Shown here: in pieces, positions 6,585 through 13,951 of the stretch
Numbering within the stretch: the stretch's first letter is position 1
How the letters are laid out: each line of letters opens with the position of its first letter
Translations under genes and position numbers: made by a program
Source of the DNA: Candidatus Sphingobacterium stercoripullorum
GTDB lineage: Bacteria; Bacteroidota; Bacteroidia; Sphingobacteriales; Sphingobacteriaceae
Length of the DNA: 15,676 nucleotides
Direction of reading: 5' to 3'
Assembly (NCBI GenBank): GCA_019114715.1
Contig: DXEZ01000168.1
Location: 1-15,676, forward strand
The notes under the pieces: model-generated
What the model saw: only the letters and a program-made list of their open reading frames with translations
Databases searched by the model: none
Told to the model about the DNA's origin: nothing

Positions 6585-7985
6585 TTAGTTGTCTTTTACT
6601 TTTACTATTTGCGCCATTAACTCTGCCTCACTCACCACCTTATCGCCGACCATACCCACGCCTTTCATTCGGGCTATTCCCCGACGTATTGGCTCCAATA
6701 ATTCACAATTGAAAATCACGGTATCACCTGGAACTACTTGATTTTTAAATCGAGCATTTTCAATCTTTAAAAACAGAGTCAACCAATTTTCTGGATCAGG
6801 AACTGTATTAAGCACTAGTATCCCTCCAGTTTGTGCCATGGCTTCTATTTGTAACACCCCTGGAAATACGGGTGAATCTGGAAAGTGACCCATGAATAAA
6901 TCCTCATTCATAGTCACATTCTTCAACCCAACTACGTGTCTTTCGGAGAGCTCCAAAATTTTATCGATCATCAAGAAGGGTTGACGGTGTGGAAGTATCT
7001 TCATAATTTCCACCGTGTCATACACCGGTGGTGTATTGGGATCGTAAACCTTGAAATTCTTTTTCTTATTTTCTTTTTTAATTTCCGTCTTGATTCTCTT
7101 TGCAAATGCAACGTTCGCGCTGTGACCAGGTCGAGCAGCCATAATATGGCCTTTTATTGGGCGTCCCACTAACGCTAAATCGCCAACCATATCCAAGAGC
7201 TTATGTCTAGCGGGTTCGTTTTGATATCGAAGTTCTACATTATTCAATATTCCTTCATGTGCAACCTCAATATCGTCTCTATTAAAGAGGGTAGATAGCT
7301 TATTCAACTCTTCCTGCTCTACATCTCTATCTACAATTACAATTGCGTTAGAGAGGTCACCTCCTTTAATTAAATTATTTTGTAAAAGCATCTCGAGCTC
7401 ATGGAGGAAGCAGAAGGTTCTCGAAGATGCAATCTCCTTGGTGAACTCCTTAATCGTACTGATAGATGCATGTTGACTTCCTAAAACTGGAGAGTTAAAG
7501 TCAATCATACAGGTCAACCGATACCCATCTAGTGGCATAGCCATAATCTCTACTTTATTATCGGCATCTGTATAGTGAATATTGTTTTTTATCTCATAAT
7601 AATCTCTATCTGCTTTCTGATCTTCAAAGCCTACTTCTTGAAGACGCTGAACAAAAATTGCAGCACTTCCGTCCAAAATTGGCACTTCAGGACCATCAAT
7701 TTCCACCAAAACATTATCTACCTGTAGCCCGATTAAAGCAGCCATTAGGTGCTCAATTGTGCTTACCGAGGCTTCGCCTTTTGCGATTGTTGTCCCCCTT
7801 GATGTATCGGTGACATTATCGGCATCAACCTCTATTATTGGCTGATCGGTTAAATCTACTCTTTGAAACTTTATCCAATGATACTCAGGCGCTGGCTTTA
7901 AAACCATAGACACCTCTCGACCGGTATGTAATCCTACTCCAGATATTTTAATATCTGCCTTAATAGTACGTTGTTTTACATTCAT
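6585..7985 (-). CDS. lpxC-fabZ: Bifunctional LpxC deacetylase / FabZ beta-hydroxyacyl-ACP dehydratase
   Basis: A fusion protein of 466 residues from the chosen start. The N-terminal part (about 1-310) is LpxC, the zinc-dependent deacetylase that commits UDP-(3-O-acyl)-GlcNAc to lipid A: GVGLHTG, zinc ligands H79 (TIEH), H261 and D265 (HKLLDMVGD), and the catalytic His in RPGHSAN. A charged linker (KKENKKKN) leads to FabZ (about 320-466), which dehydrates 3-hydroxyacyl-ACP in fatty acid synthesis: LPHRQPFLMID with its catalytic His, and FPGVLQIEAMAQ with its catalytic Glu. The fusion is a known Bacteroidota arrangement. I chose the ATG at 7985, giving MNVKQRTIK. It matches the usual LpxC N-terminus and puts the first zinc His at 79, as in E. 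coli. An upstream ATG (7994) and TTG (8006) are in frame and would add 3 or 7 residues. Confidence 0.95.
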   Translation of the reverse strand: MNVKQRTIKADIKISGVGLHTGREVSMVLKPAPEYHWIKFQRVDLTDQPIIEVDADNVTDTSRGTTIAKGEASVSTIEHLMAALIGLQVDNVLVEIDGPEVPILDGSAAIFVQRLQEVGFEDQKADRDYYEIKNNIHYTDADNKVEIMAMPLDGYRLTCMIDFNSPVLGSQHASISTIKEFTKEIASSRTFCFLHELEMLLQNNLIKGGDLSNAIVIVDRDVEQEELNKLSTLFNRDDIEVAHEGILNNVELRYQNEPARHKLLDMVGDLALVGRPIKGHIMAARPGHSANVAFAKRIKTEIKKENKKKNFKVYDPNTPPVYDTVEIMKILPHRQPFLMIDKILELSERHVVGLKNVTMNEDLFMGHFPDSPVFPGVLQIEAMAQTGGILVLNTVPDPENWLTLFLKIENARFKNQVVPGDTVIFNCELLEPIRRGIARMKGVGMVGDKVVSEAELMAQIVKVKDN

Positions 7986-8022
7986 TTCAACCATTTTGTT
8001 CTTCAATTGTTCAATGACTTTA

Positions 8023-9063
8023 TTAATCCTCTTGTTCCAATTGCTTTATTTTCTTTTCTAGTTCCAATAACCTCTTCTCCATTTCAGGGAGTTTGCCGTA
8101 AAACACATGAGACCTTAACTGGCTATTAAAAGGCATTACAGGTGTTCCACCCCATTTCTTTCCTTCTTCTTTAAGCGACTTATTAATTCCTGATTGCGCT
8201 TGTACTTGTGAGCCATCGGCGATACTGATATGTCCCACTACACCTACCTGTCCTCCTAAAATAACATTCTCACCTATTTTAGAACTACCAGAGATCCCAG
8301 TTTGGGCAGCAATTACTGTATTCTTTCCAACTTCCGCATTATGTGCAATCTGAATTAGGTTATCCAGTTTTACTCCTTGACGAATTACTGTGGACCCCAT
8401 AGTAGCTCGGTCAACAACCGTGTTTGCACCAATCTCAACATCATCTTCAATAATTACATTTCCAATCTGCGGAATTTTAGTGTAAGAACCATTCTCCTGT
8501 GGTGCAAATCCGAAACCATCACTCCCTATTACCGCTCCACTGTGCACAACCACACGATTACCAATTTTACAATCGGCATATATCTTAACACCTGGGAATA
8601 GCATAGCCTCATCCCCTATCTCTACATTATCTCCAATGTAAACATGCGGATAGACCTTGACGTTATCCCCTAACTTAACTCCTTTCCCAATATAGGCAAA
8701 GGCACCGATATAATGTGTGTCATTAATCTGTACATCCTTATCAATAAAAGAAGGCTCTTCTATTCCACTTTTATCCAATGTCAATGCTTGATACAGCTGA
8801 AGGAGCTTAGTGAAAGCGCTGTACGCGTTTTTCACGCGAATCAGAGTCGTGCGAGTAGGTTTAGTAGGAACGAAATCTTCATTCACTACAACTGCCGAAG
8901 CATGAGTTTCATATATAAAATGCTCATACTTAGGGTTGGACAGGAATGACAAACCACCCTGTTTCCCCTCCTCAATTTTTGAAAACTCAGATATGGCAAC
9001 TTGAGAGTTTCCCTCGACTGTACCTTCTAATATTTTAGCAATCTGTTCTGCTGTAAACTGCAT
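8023..9063 (-). CDS. lpxD: UDP-3-O-(3-hydroxyacyl)glucosamine N-acyltransferase LpxD
   Basis: This 346-residue protein performs the third step of lipid A synthesis, adding the N-linked 3-hydroxyacyl chain to the LpxC product. Its N-terminal uridine-binding domain (about 1-105) includes GLSFLSNPKYEHFIYET and ASAVVVN. A hexapeptide beta-helix follows (about 106-300; IGKGVKLGDN, IGANTVVDRA), with catalytic H241 in IQIAHNAEVG, matching E. coli H239. The C-terminal helix (LPEMEKRLLELEKKIKQLE) is a short coiled coil. Segments such as SDGFGFAP and GGTPVMPF are typical. ATG at 9063. It lies 45 nt after the HD hydrolase gene and ahead of lpxC-fabZ, so the lpxD-lpxC-lpxA order follows one transcript. 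Confidence 0.96.
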   Translation of the reverse strand: MQFTAEQIAKILEGTVEGNSQVAISEFSKIEEGKQGGLSFLSNPKYEHFIYETHASAVVVNEDFVPTKPTRTTLIRVKNAYSAFTKLLQLYQALTLDKSGIEEPSFIDKDVQINDTHYIGAFAYIGKGVKLGDNVKVYPHVYIGDNVEIGDEAMLFPGVKIYADCKIGNRVVVHSGAVIGSDGFGFAPQENGSYTKIPQIGNVIIEDDVEIGANTVVDRATMGSTVIRQGVKLDNLIQIAHNAEVGKNTVIAAQTGISGSSKIGENVILGGQVGVVGHISIADGSQVQAQSGINKSLKEEGKKWGGTPVMPFNSQLRSHVFYGKLPEMEKRLLELEKKIKQLEQED

Positions 9064-9108
9064 ATCCTACAAATGTATCCTTTTTTACATTAAATTAATA
9101 CTCACAAG

Positions 9109-10350
9109 CTATATTTGCTTTGTAACAAAGTCCAGTTCCTTAGGAAAAGTCAAAAAGTACTTCTCAACTCTTTGCCCTATTGCCTCTAAGTTTGACAAAT
9201 CTGAAGCTTCTACAATGTCCTTAAGCTCTCCTGTTTTTTCTAATATTTTGATGTTATCCAAGCTCAAATCATAGGCGCTATTAAATACTTGCTGCTGAAT
9301 AACCAAATAGGAAGCTTCCTCCATATCACAACCAAAAATTGTGCATGCAGTCTCCCTTATACTTTTTAACTGTTGCGCACTAATGGGTGTATCTCTTATG
9401 TATGTTTTAAAAAGATTCCTCGACATGAGGCGCTCACAAAGCAAACTTAACACTTTATCGGAATCTTTCACCCAATTTTTCATGGAAGCTAGAATATCCG
9501 AGTCGTCCAACTCCGTAAACCTGTCCATATGCTGGGAAGAACCGAACAAGTTTTCCCGGTTTACTTTATTCACTAAAAAATGTTGTAAAGCGGGAGTAGC
9601 GAACAGCCTCCGGGTTTGCGAAATGTATTTCGCTCGTTTTAAAGCTTGAATCAACATTTGTTCGGCTGCCACAACAGCTTTATGAAAATAAACCTGCCAG
9701 TACATGAGCCTTCTAGCTATTAAGAACTTCTCAACGGAATATATCCCCTTTGACTCCACCACTAAAAAGTCATCCACCACATCGAGCATCTTTATAATTC
9801 TATCAAAAGAAATGACCCCTTCTGACACTCCTGTAAAAAAGCTATCGCGGATCAAGTAATCCATCCGGTCTGTATCCAACTGACTAGCGACCAGTTGATG
9901 CAAAAAATTCCTTGGGTATTTACCCTCAAAGATCTCTTTAGCCAAATCAAGCTGTCCATTGAACTCTTGATTTAGCCTATCGATTAATAAGGACGATAAA
10001 AGCTCATGGGGAACATGTTCAATTAAGGTATGCTCTAGGGAATGCGAAAAGGGACCATGCCCGATATCGTGAAGCAAAATCGCTATCAAAGCAGCCTCTT
10101 GTTCTTCATCTGTAATTTCGACACCTTTATAAATCAGGGTTTCTAAGGCCATACTCATTAAGTGCATGGCACCTATAGCATGCTGAAAGCGAGTATGTAA
10201 AGCACCTGGATAAACCAGATGAGTCATACTTACTTGTTTTATGTATCTTAACCTCTGAAAAAATGGATGCTGAATAAGATCAAAAATCAATTCAGAGGGA
10301 ATAGAAACAAATCCATAAACTGGATCATTAATTATCTTTTTTTTATTCAA
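9109..10350 (-). CDS. HD-domain phosphohydrolase (dGTPase/SAMHD1-like)
   Basis: This 413-residue protein is an HD-superfamily metal-dependent phosphohydrolase. Motifs in order: PVYGFVSIP near the N-terminus, FFQRLRYIKQ, the metal His in HTRFQHAIGAMHLM (H57), the HD pair in LLHDIGHGPFSHSLEH (H94, D95, H98), and a downstream metal Asp in QLDTDRMDYLIRDSFFTG. The pattern matches the dNTP triphosphohydrolase/SAMHD1 branch, but the real substrate in this Bacteroidota group is not clear from sequence. The start is TTG at 10350, giving MNKKKIINDPVYGF; AAAGG lies just upstream, and no in-frame ATG precedes the first conserved block. It is the first gene of the cluster that continues into lpxD and is divergent from porX. 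A nucleotide hydrolase paired with a PglZ phosphodiesterase-type regulator may mean shared control. Confidence 0.88.
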   Translation of the reverse strand: MNKKKIINDPVYGFVSIPSELIFDLIQHPFFQRLRYIKQVSMTHLVYPGALHTRFQHAIGAMHLMSMALETLIYKGVEITDEEQEAALIAILLHDIGHGPFSHSLEHTLIEHVPHELLSSLLIDRLNQEFNGQLDLAKEIFEGKYPRNFLHQLVASQLDTDRMDYLIRDSFFTGVSEGVISFDRIIKMLDVVDDFLVVESKGIYSVEKFLIARRLMYWQVYFHKAVVAAEQMLIQALKRAKYISQTRRLFATPALQHFLVNKVNRENLFGSSQHMDRFTELDDSDILASMKNWVKDSDKVLSLLCERLMSRNLFKTYIRDTPISAQQLKSIRETACTIFGCDMEEASYLVIQQQVFNSAYDLSLDNIKILEKTGELKDIVEASDLSNLEAIGQRVEKYFLTFPKELDFVTKQI

Positions 10351-10418
10351 AGCCTTTGCATCTTAAACGTCCTAATAACTGCAGTCAGTACCTGAACGTT
10401 ATTCCCTGAATGTCTTAG

Positions 10419-10426
10419 CAAAGATA
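10419..10426 (-). promoter_or_regulatory. Candidate -7 element for the HD-lpx-efp cluster
   Basis: On the minus strand the sequence reads TATCTTTG, a full match to the Bacteroidota TAnnTTTG -7 motif, about 70 nt upstream of the HD hydrolase start. A good TTG -33 element is not seen at about 20 nt upstream, so the call is moderate to low. It lies back to back with the porX promoter. Confidence 0.4.
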
Positions 10427-10445
10427 AACAGAATGGCGTTAATAA

Positions 10446-10477
10446 TTGTTAAAAAAGCATTCAAAATACTACCTTTG
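10446..10477 (+). promoter_or_regulatory. porX promoter of the Bacteroidota type (TTG-N21-TAnnTTTG)
   Basis: TTG at 10446-10448, a 21-base spacer, then TACCTTTG at 10470-10477 reproduce the Bacteroidota sigma factor promoter (-33 TTTG, -7 TAnnTTTG, 19-21 bp spacer). Transcription would start near 10483, giving a leader of about 57 nt that ends in the AAGGAG ribosome site at 10529-10534, five bases before the porX ATG. Confidence 0.6.
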
Positions 10478-10539
10478 ATTAATTTCGTGTAATATACGGA
10501 TTAATTGGGTGCTAAATATTTTCAAAAAAAGGAGTTCAC

Positions 10540-12093
10540 ATGCATAAAACTTACATACTATGGGCAGATGACGAAATTGAATATTTAAGACCGCACATTT
10601 TATTTTTAGAAGAAAAAAACTACAAAGTAAAAACGGTCAGCAATGGCCAGGATGCAGTCGAGGCCTTTCAGAATGAACCCTTTGATTTAGTATTTCTCGA
10701 TGAAAATATGCCCGGCTTAACGGGTCTGGAGACCCTATCCAAGCTCAAGGCAATAAACTCCTCTGTACCCACAGTCTTAGTCACTAAGAACGAAGAGGAG
10801 CATTTGATGGAGGACGCTATAGGATCGCAAATTGACGACTACCTTATCAAGCCCGTTAATCCGAAACAAATCCTTCTTACGGTCAAAAAGCTGACTGACA
10901 ACAGACGCTTGGTAAGCGAGAAGACTTCCATGGCATACCAGCAAGACTTCCTGCAATTAGGAATGAGGCTACAGGAAGATCTAACCATTAAAGAGTGGAT
11001 TGATACTTATAAGAAGCTAATATACTGGGAAATCGCACTAGATAAACTTGAAGACTCGGGAATGCATGAAGTGCTCACGCTGCAAAAAGCGGATGCCAAT
11101 GCAGCCTTTTCAAAGTTTGTGGAAAGAAACTATGTGAAATGGATCAAAAACCCCAGTGAAGGCCCCCTATTTTCGCATCAATTATTTAGGGAGAAGGTTT
11201 TCCCAACCTTAGAAGAAGGAAAGCCTACATTCTTTTTTTTAATTGATAATTTACGGTACGATCAGTGGAGGATTCTAAATGAGGTTATAAGCGACTACTA
11301 TAGACTGGAGGAAGAAACACCCTATTTCAGCATACTGCCCACCGCAACGCAATATGCACGAAATGCAATATTCAGTGGAATGACGCCTCTAGAAATGGAA
11401 AAAGAATACCCTGAGTACTGGCAAAATGACGATGAAGAAGGCGGAAAAAACTTGCATGAAGACAAGTTCCTCGCTGAGCAGTTAAGAAGAACCTACCGGC
11501 CCAACATTCGCCATAGCTATACGAAGGTCCTTACTTTGCAACAAGGGAAAGATGTAGTAGAAAATGCAAATAACCTTCTACAAAACGACCTAAATGTTTT
11601 AGTGTACAATTTCGTGGATATGCTCTCACATGCACGCACGGATATGTCGATGATTCGAGAATTAGCAAACGATGAATCTGCATATAGATCTCTAACACTA
11701 AGCTGGTTTGAACACTCTCCGCTTTTAGAAGTATTAAAATGGTTGTCACAAAAAAAGGTAAGGGTCATCATTACTACTGACCACGGTACAATCAGGGTTA
11801 AAAAGCCTAGCCGAATTATTGGCGATAGAAACACGAATACCAACTTAAGGTATAAGCAAGGAAAAAACCTGAACTACAACCAAAAAGACGTCTTCGCCGT
11901 TGGCAATCCACACGACGCCCAACTACCGAGACTACATGTTAGTTCCAACTTTGTATTTGCAAAGGAAGACCATTTCTTTGTCTACCCTAATAATTACAAT
12001 CACTTTGTGAACTATTTCTCTGGAACTTTTCAACATGGAGGAATATCCCTGGAAGAAATGATTATTCCCATAGCTTTCTATTCTCCAAAATAG
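10540..12093 (+). CDS. porX: PorX-like response regulator with PglZ (alkaline-phosphatase-fold) domain
   Basis: This 517-residue protein has the architecture and length of PorX, the regulator of the type IX secretion system in Bacteroidota. Residues 1-120 are a CheY-like receiver with acidic pair D10/D11, phospho-acceptor D54 (FLDENMPG), T82 and K104 (LIKP). A helical linker follows to about 205. Residues about 210-517 are a PglZ domain of the alkaline phosphatase superfamily: FFFLIDNLRYDQW (D236), the nucleophile-type Thr in TATQYARNAIF (T270), D360/H364 (VDMLSHARTD), D414/H415 (TTDHG) and H499 (FQHGG). All expected zinc ligands and the nucleophile are present, so it is probably active. In Porphyromonas gingivalis PorX is reported to cleave oligonucleotide phosphodiesters and to work with the kinase PorY and sigma factor SigP; none of these partners is in the window. 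ATG at 10540 follows a strong AAGGAG. Confidence 0.92.
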   Translation: MHKTYILWADDEIEYLRPHILFLEEKNYKVKTVSNGQDAVEAFQNEPFDLVFLDENMPGLTGLETLSKLKAINSSVPTVLVTKNEEEHLMEDAIGSQIDDYLIKPVNPKQILLTVKKLTDNRRLVSEKTSMAYQQDFLQLGMRLQEDLTIKEWIDTYKKLIYWEIALDKLEDSGMHEVLTLQKADANAAFSKFVERNYVKWIKNPSEGPLFSHQLFREKVFPTLEEGKPTFFFLIDNLRYDQWRILNEVISDYYRLEEETPYFSILPTATQYARNAIFSGMTPLEMEKEYPEYWQNDDEEGGKNLHEDKFLAEQLRRTYRPNIRHSYTKVLTLQQGKDVVENANNLLQNDLNVLVYNFVDMLSHARTDMSMIRELANDESAYRSLTLSWFEHSPLLEVLKWLSQKKVRVIITTDHGTIRVKKPSRIIGDRNTNTNLRYKQGKNLNYNQKDVFAVGNPHDAQLPRLHVSSNFVFAKEDHFFVYPNNYNHFVNYFSGTFQHGGISLEEMIIPIAFYSPK

Positions 12094-12107
12094 CCTAATA
12101 TTGCAAT

Positions 12108-12536
12108 ATGAATTTCACCAACATCACGCTCGATAACTTACAGGATTGCGCTAAGAAAATAATACATGCTCTCCCAAATGAGAAGATCTTTTTATTGTAT
12201 GGCCAAATGGGAGTGGGGAAAACTACATTAACTAAACATCTTTGCGAAGCATTGGGTGTGCAGGACTCTATTTCAAGCCCCACCTACTCGATCGTGAACG
12301 AGTATCTAGCAGCAGATGGAAGCGTGGTATACCACTTTGACTTTTACAGAATAAAAGATCAGTTGGAGGCGTTTGACATTGGTTTTGAAGAATATGTATA
12401 CTCTGGCGCTTACTGCTTTATAGAATGGCCGGAAAGAATACCGGAATTAATTCCCGAGCATCATGTATCCGTTCAAATGAAGGCTTCTAGCGAGGCGACA
12501 AGAGATATAATATTAGAAATTGTTACCGAGATCTAA
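12108..12536 (+). CDS. tsaE: tRNA t6A biosynthesis ATPase TsaE
   Basis: This 142-residue protein is the ATPase of the TsaBDE complex, which makes N6-threonylcarbamoyladenosine at position 37 of ANN-decoding tRNAs. Visible motifs are Walker A GQMGVGKTT (32-40), the SPTY switch region (57-60), HFDFYR (76-81) and IEWPER (105-110), all typical of TsaE (YjeE). Length is normal for the family. ATG at 12108 is 14 nt after the porX stop, so it is likely cotranscribed with porX. That pairing is a shared transcript and need not imply shared function. Confidence 0.95.
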   Translation: MNFTNITLDNLQDCAKKIIHALPNEKIFLLYGQMGVGKTTLTKHLCEALGVQDSISSPTYSIVNEYLAADGSVVYHFDFYRIKDQLEAFDIGFEEYVYSGAYCFIEWPERIPELIPEHHVSVQMKASSEATRDIILEIVTEI

Positions 12537-12606
12537 TCAAAGGTCACAAATAATGCGTTGTATTTAGCCCGTCGCCGAAGATAGATCGGTAGTTCATAAA
12601 TAAAAC

Positions 12607-12637
12607 TCTAGAAGGTGTCTTAAAAAAACCATCTAGA
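12607..12637 (-). terminator. Hairpin terminator for the minus-strand small gene
   Basis: The arms TCTAGAaGGT (12607-12616) and ACCaTCTAGA (12628-12637) pair over 9 of 10 positions around an 11-base loop. Read on the minus strand, the hairpin is followed by GTTTTATTTA, a T-rich tail, and lies 22 nt after the stop of the small gene. It has no T-tract on the plus strand, so it is a poor tsaE terminator. The remaining bases between tsaE and this hairpin (12537-12606) show nothing I can name. Confidence 0.5.
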
Positions 12638-12659
12638 CCCTCAATTAATAAACGCCTAA

Positions 12660-12857
12660 TTACTTCTTAAATCGAGGGGTAAAACCTTTTGGTAAGGCGG
12701 CTTTAACCTCTTTTTCATCCGATTTTATTTCCTCTTCCTTATTTACTGATGCAGGTGCATTAGATGATTTAAAGCGGGGCGTGAGGCCTTTTGGCGGAGT
12801 TACCTGAGCTTGATCTTTATTAGCTGCAGGAGCAGAAGAGCATACATCTGGAAGCAA
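12660..12857 (-). CDS. Small hypothetical protein with a repeated KGxTPRFK motif, 5' end unresolved
   Basis: A minus-strand frame ends KGFTPRFKK and contains an earlier KGLTPRFK about 35 residues upstream, so it carries two copies of a short motif joined by a charged linker (NKEEEIKSDEKEV). The frame is open back to a stop at 12873-12875. The only start in it is TTG at 12857, with no convincing ribosome site. The upstream residues AAFLALLPDVCSSAPA look like the end of a signal peptide. An ATG at 12951 begins MKNTMLRKGLTIF, a plausible N-region, but in another frame and stopping at 12910. Either the gene is broken by indels, or its true 5' end was lost at the genome junction. It keeps the base composition of the Bacteroidota side and has a terminator-like hairpin after it. 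I do not recognise the family. Confidence 0.4.
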   Translation of the reverse strand: MLPDVCSSAPAANKDQAQVTPPKGLTPRFKSSNAPASVNKEEEIKSDEKEVKAALPKGFTPRFKK

Positions 12858-13044
12858 AGCCAGGAAAGCGGCCTATGGAGCTGTGCGGCAGCGCTCAGTA
12901 GGCAATTTTTCAAAATATTGTTAAGCCTTTTCTGAGCATGGTATTTTTCATGGTATTACCAATTAGCAGGAAAATAAGCCATTGAATATAAAAGATAAAA
13001 ATGTCTTGTTTACAATAGAGTGGGAGTGAGGCCTGCAGGATGAT
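12858..13044. other. Junction zone between two unrelated genomes
   Basis: This block of about 190 bases separates the AT-rich Bacteroidota sequence from the GC-rich proteobacterial sequence. Its first 40 bases are GC-rich (GCGGCCTATGGAGCTGTGCG), the next 120 are AT-rich with no long open frame, and from about 13,020 composition rises for good. I see no target-site duplication, integrase, tRNA end or inverted repeat that would mark an insertion. The breakpoint probably lies within it, but I cannot fix the base. It could also be a short piece from a third source. Confidence 0.6.
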
Positions 13045-13069
13045 GGCTCACGCCTGTGCGGCTTGAGCC
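13045..13069 (-). terminator. Hairpin downstream of the TorF-like gene
   Basis: GGCTCAcGCC pairs with GGCtTGAGCC over 9 of 10 positions around a TGTGC loop, 11 nt after the torF-like stop codon. There is no T-tract after it on the minus strand, so it may be a transcript-end stabilising hairpin or part of a terminator cut at the genome junction. Confidence 0.4.
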
Positions 13070-13080
13070 GGCTGCCTGCC

Positions 13081-13818
13081 TCAGAACGCCCAGCTCAACA
13101 CCAGCGCCAGACGCCCATCGGCCAGGCTGGCATCCCCCACGGATTCAGCCACCAGCTCGCTGTAGCTGGAGGTGTCGCTGTACTGCAGGCGGGCGTTGAT
13201 GGGGCCGAAGTCGCGGGCCAGGCTCACCAGCCAGTCGCTGTAGCTGTCGCCCGCAGCGGCGTCCAGGTCGAAGTGGCCGACCTGCAGGCCCAGGGTGAGG
13301 CCGGTGTCGCCCAGCGGGAAGTCGGCGCCGGCGTAGTAGTACCAGCTCCTGGCGCCGAGGTTGAAGATGTCGGGCGAATAGGCGACGCCCACGTTGTAGT
13401 ACTCGGCAAAGGCGAGGTTGGCTTCGATCTCGGTGTAGTCGATGTCGTAGTCGGCGCCGTTGTGGCCGGGGTAGGCCACGTGGGAGACGAACACGTCGAG
13501 TTCGGCGCCGGCGCCCAGCTCGCCGGCCCAGCCGATGTAGCCGCTGACTTCATAATCCATGCCGTCGTCGGGATCGCCGAAGTCCACGTTGGAACCGGCA
13601 GCGCCCACGTAGAAGCCGCTCCCATGCTCCACGGTCAGTTCCAGCTGCAGCGCCGGGTCTTCCATGGTCTGGGAGACGCCGCGCCACACGTAGTCGCTGG
13701 CGGCAACGACTTCGCCACCGAAGGACCAGGGCGATTCGCCGGCCTCCTGGGCGTGGGCGGGCAGGGCGATAGCGGCAAAAAGGGCTGCGAGGGAAAGGCT
13801 GATCGTGGACTTGTTCAT
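13081..13818 (-). CDS. TorF family putative porin (Gcw_chp / TIGR02001)
   Basis: This 245-residue protein starts with a classical signal peptide (MNKSTISLSLAALFAAIALPAHA, cleavage after AHA). The mature part fits the proteobacterial TorF/Gcw_chp outer-membrane family: an early SDYVWRGVSQT motif, alternating aromatic beta strands (GSGFYVGAAGSNVDFG, YEVSGYIGWAG, RSWYYYAGADFPLG), and a C-terminal strand ending in Phe (LALVLSWAF), as in beta-barrel proteins. It is probably a small outer-membrane barrel; the solute is not known. The ATG at 13818 was preferred over longer forms because it begins the signal peptide, and it has AGGA two bases and GGAG about eleven bases upstream. The gene is divergent from potF with 133 bp between. 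A long open frame on the opposite strand is a high-GC shadow. Confidence 0.85.
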   Translation of the reverse strand: MNKSTISLSLAALFAAIALPAHAQEAGESPWSFGGEVVAASDYVWRGVSQTMEDPALQLELTVEHGSGFYVGAAGSNVDFGDPDDGMDYEVSGYIGWAGELGAGAELDVFVSHVAYPGHNGADYDIDYTEIEANLAFAEYYNVGVAYSPDIFNLGARSWYYYAGADFPLGDTGLTLGLQVGHFDLDAAAGDSYSDWLVSLARDFGPINARLQYSDTSSYSELVAESVGDASLADGRLALVLSWAF

Positions 13819-13891
13819 TTCCTGGACTCCACCCCCGGGCGGGGGCAAACCGGGCGACAATACACGCGAGCGGTGCCTGCGTAAATTCGCG

Positions 13892-13920
13892 TTGACAGGG
13901 CAGGGACCGGCTCCGAACAT
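13892..13920 (+). promoter_or_regulatory. sigma70-type promoter of potF
   Basis: A perfect TTGACA (13892-13897), a 17-base spacer and GAACAT (13915-13920) give a sigma70 promoter with a weak -10 box. Transcription would start near 13927. The -10 box covers the upstream ATG at 13919, which argues that translation starts later, at the GTG at 13952. The intergenic region also holds a GC palindrome (CCCCCGGGCGGGGG near 13831). Confidence 0.5.
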
Positions 13921-13951
13921 GCCAACCCTGTCACAGCCTCTGGAGAACGCC

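Noticed and set aside
9070..9077. TAnnTTTG match on the minus strand just before lpxD
   Set aside because: It would place the transcription start within a base or two of the lpxD ATG, and no TTG -33 element lies at the right spacing. A chance match in AT-rich DNA is more likely.
13063..13884. Long plus-strand open frame opposite the TorF-like gene
   Set aside because: It is repetitive in Gly, Ala, Val and Gln with no recognisable domain, and lies antisense to a gene with a signal peptide and family motifs. Long shadow frames are expected in GC-rich DNA.
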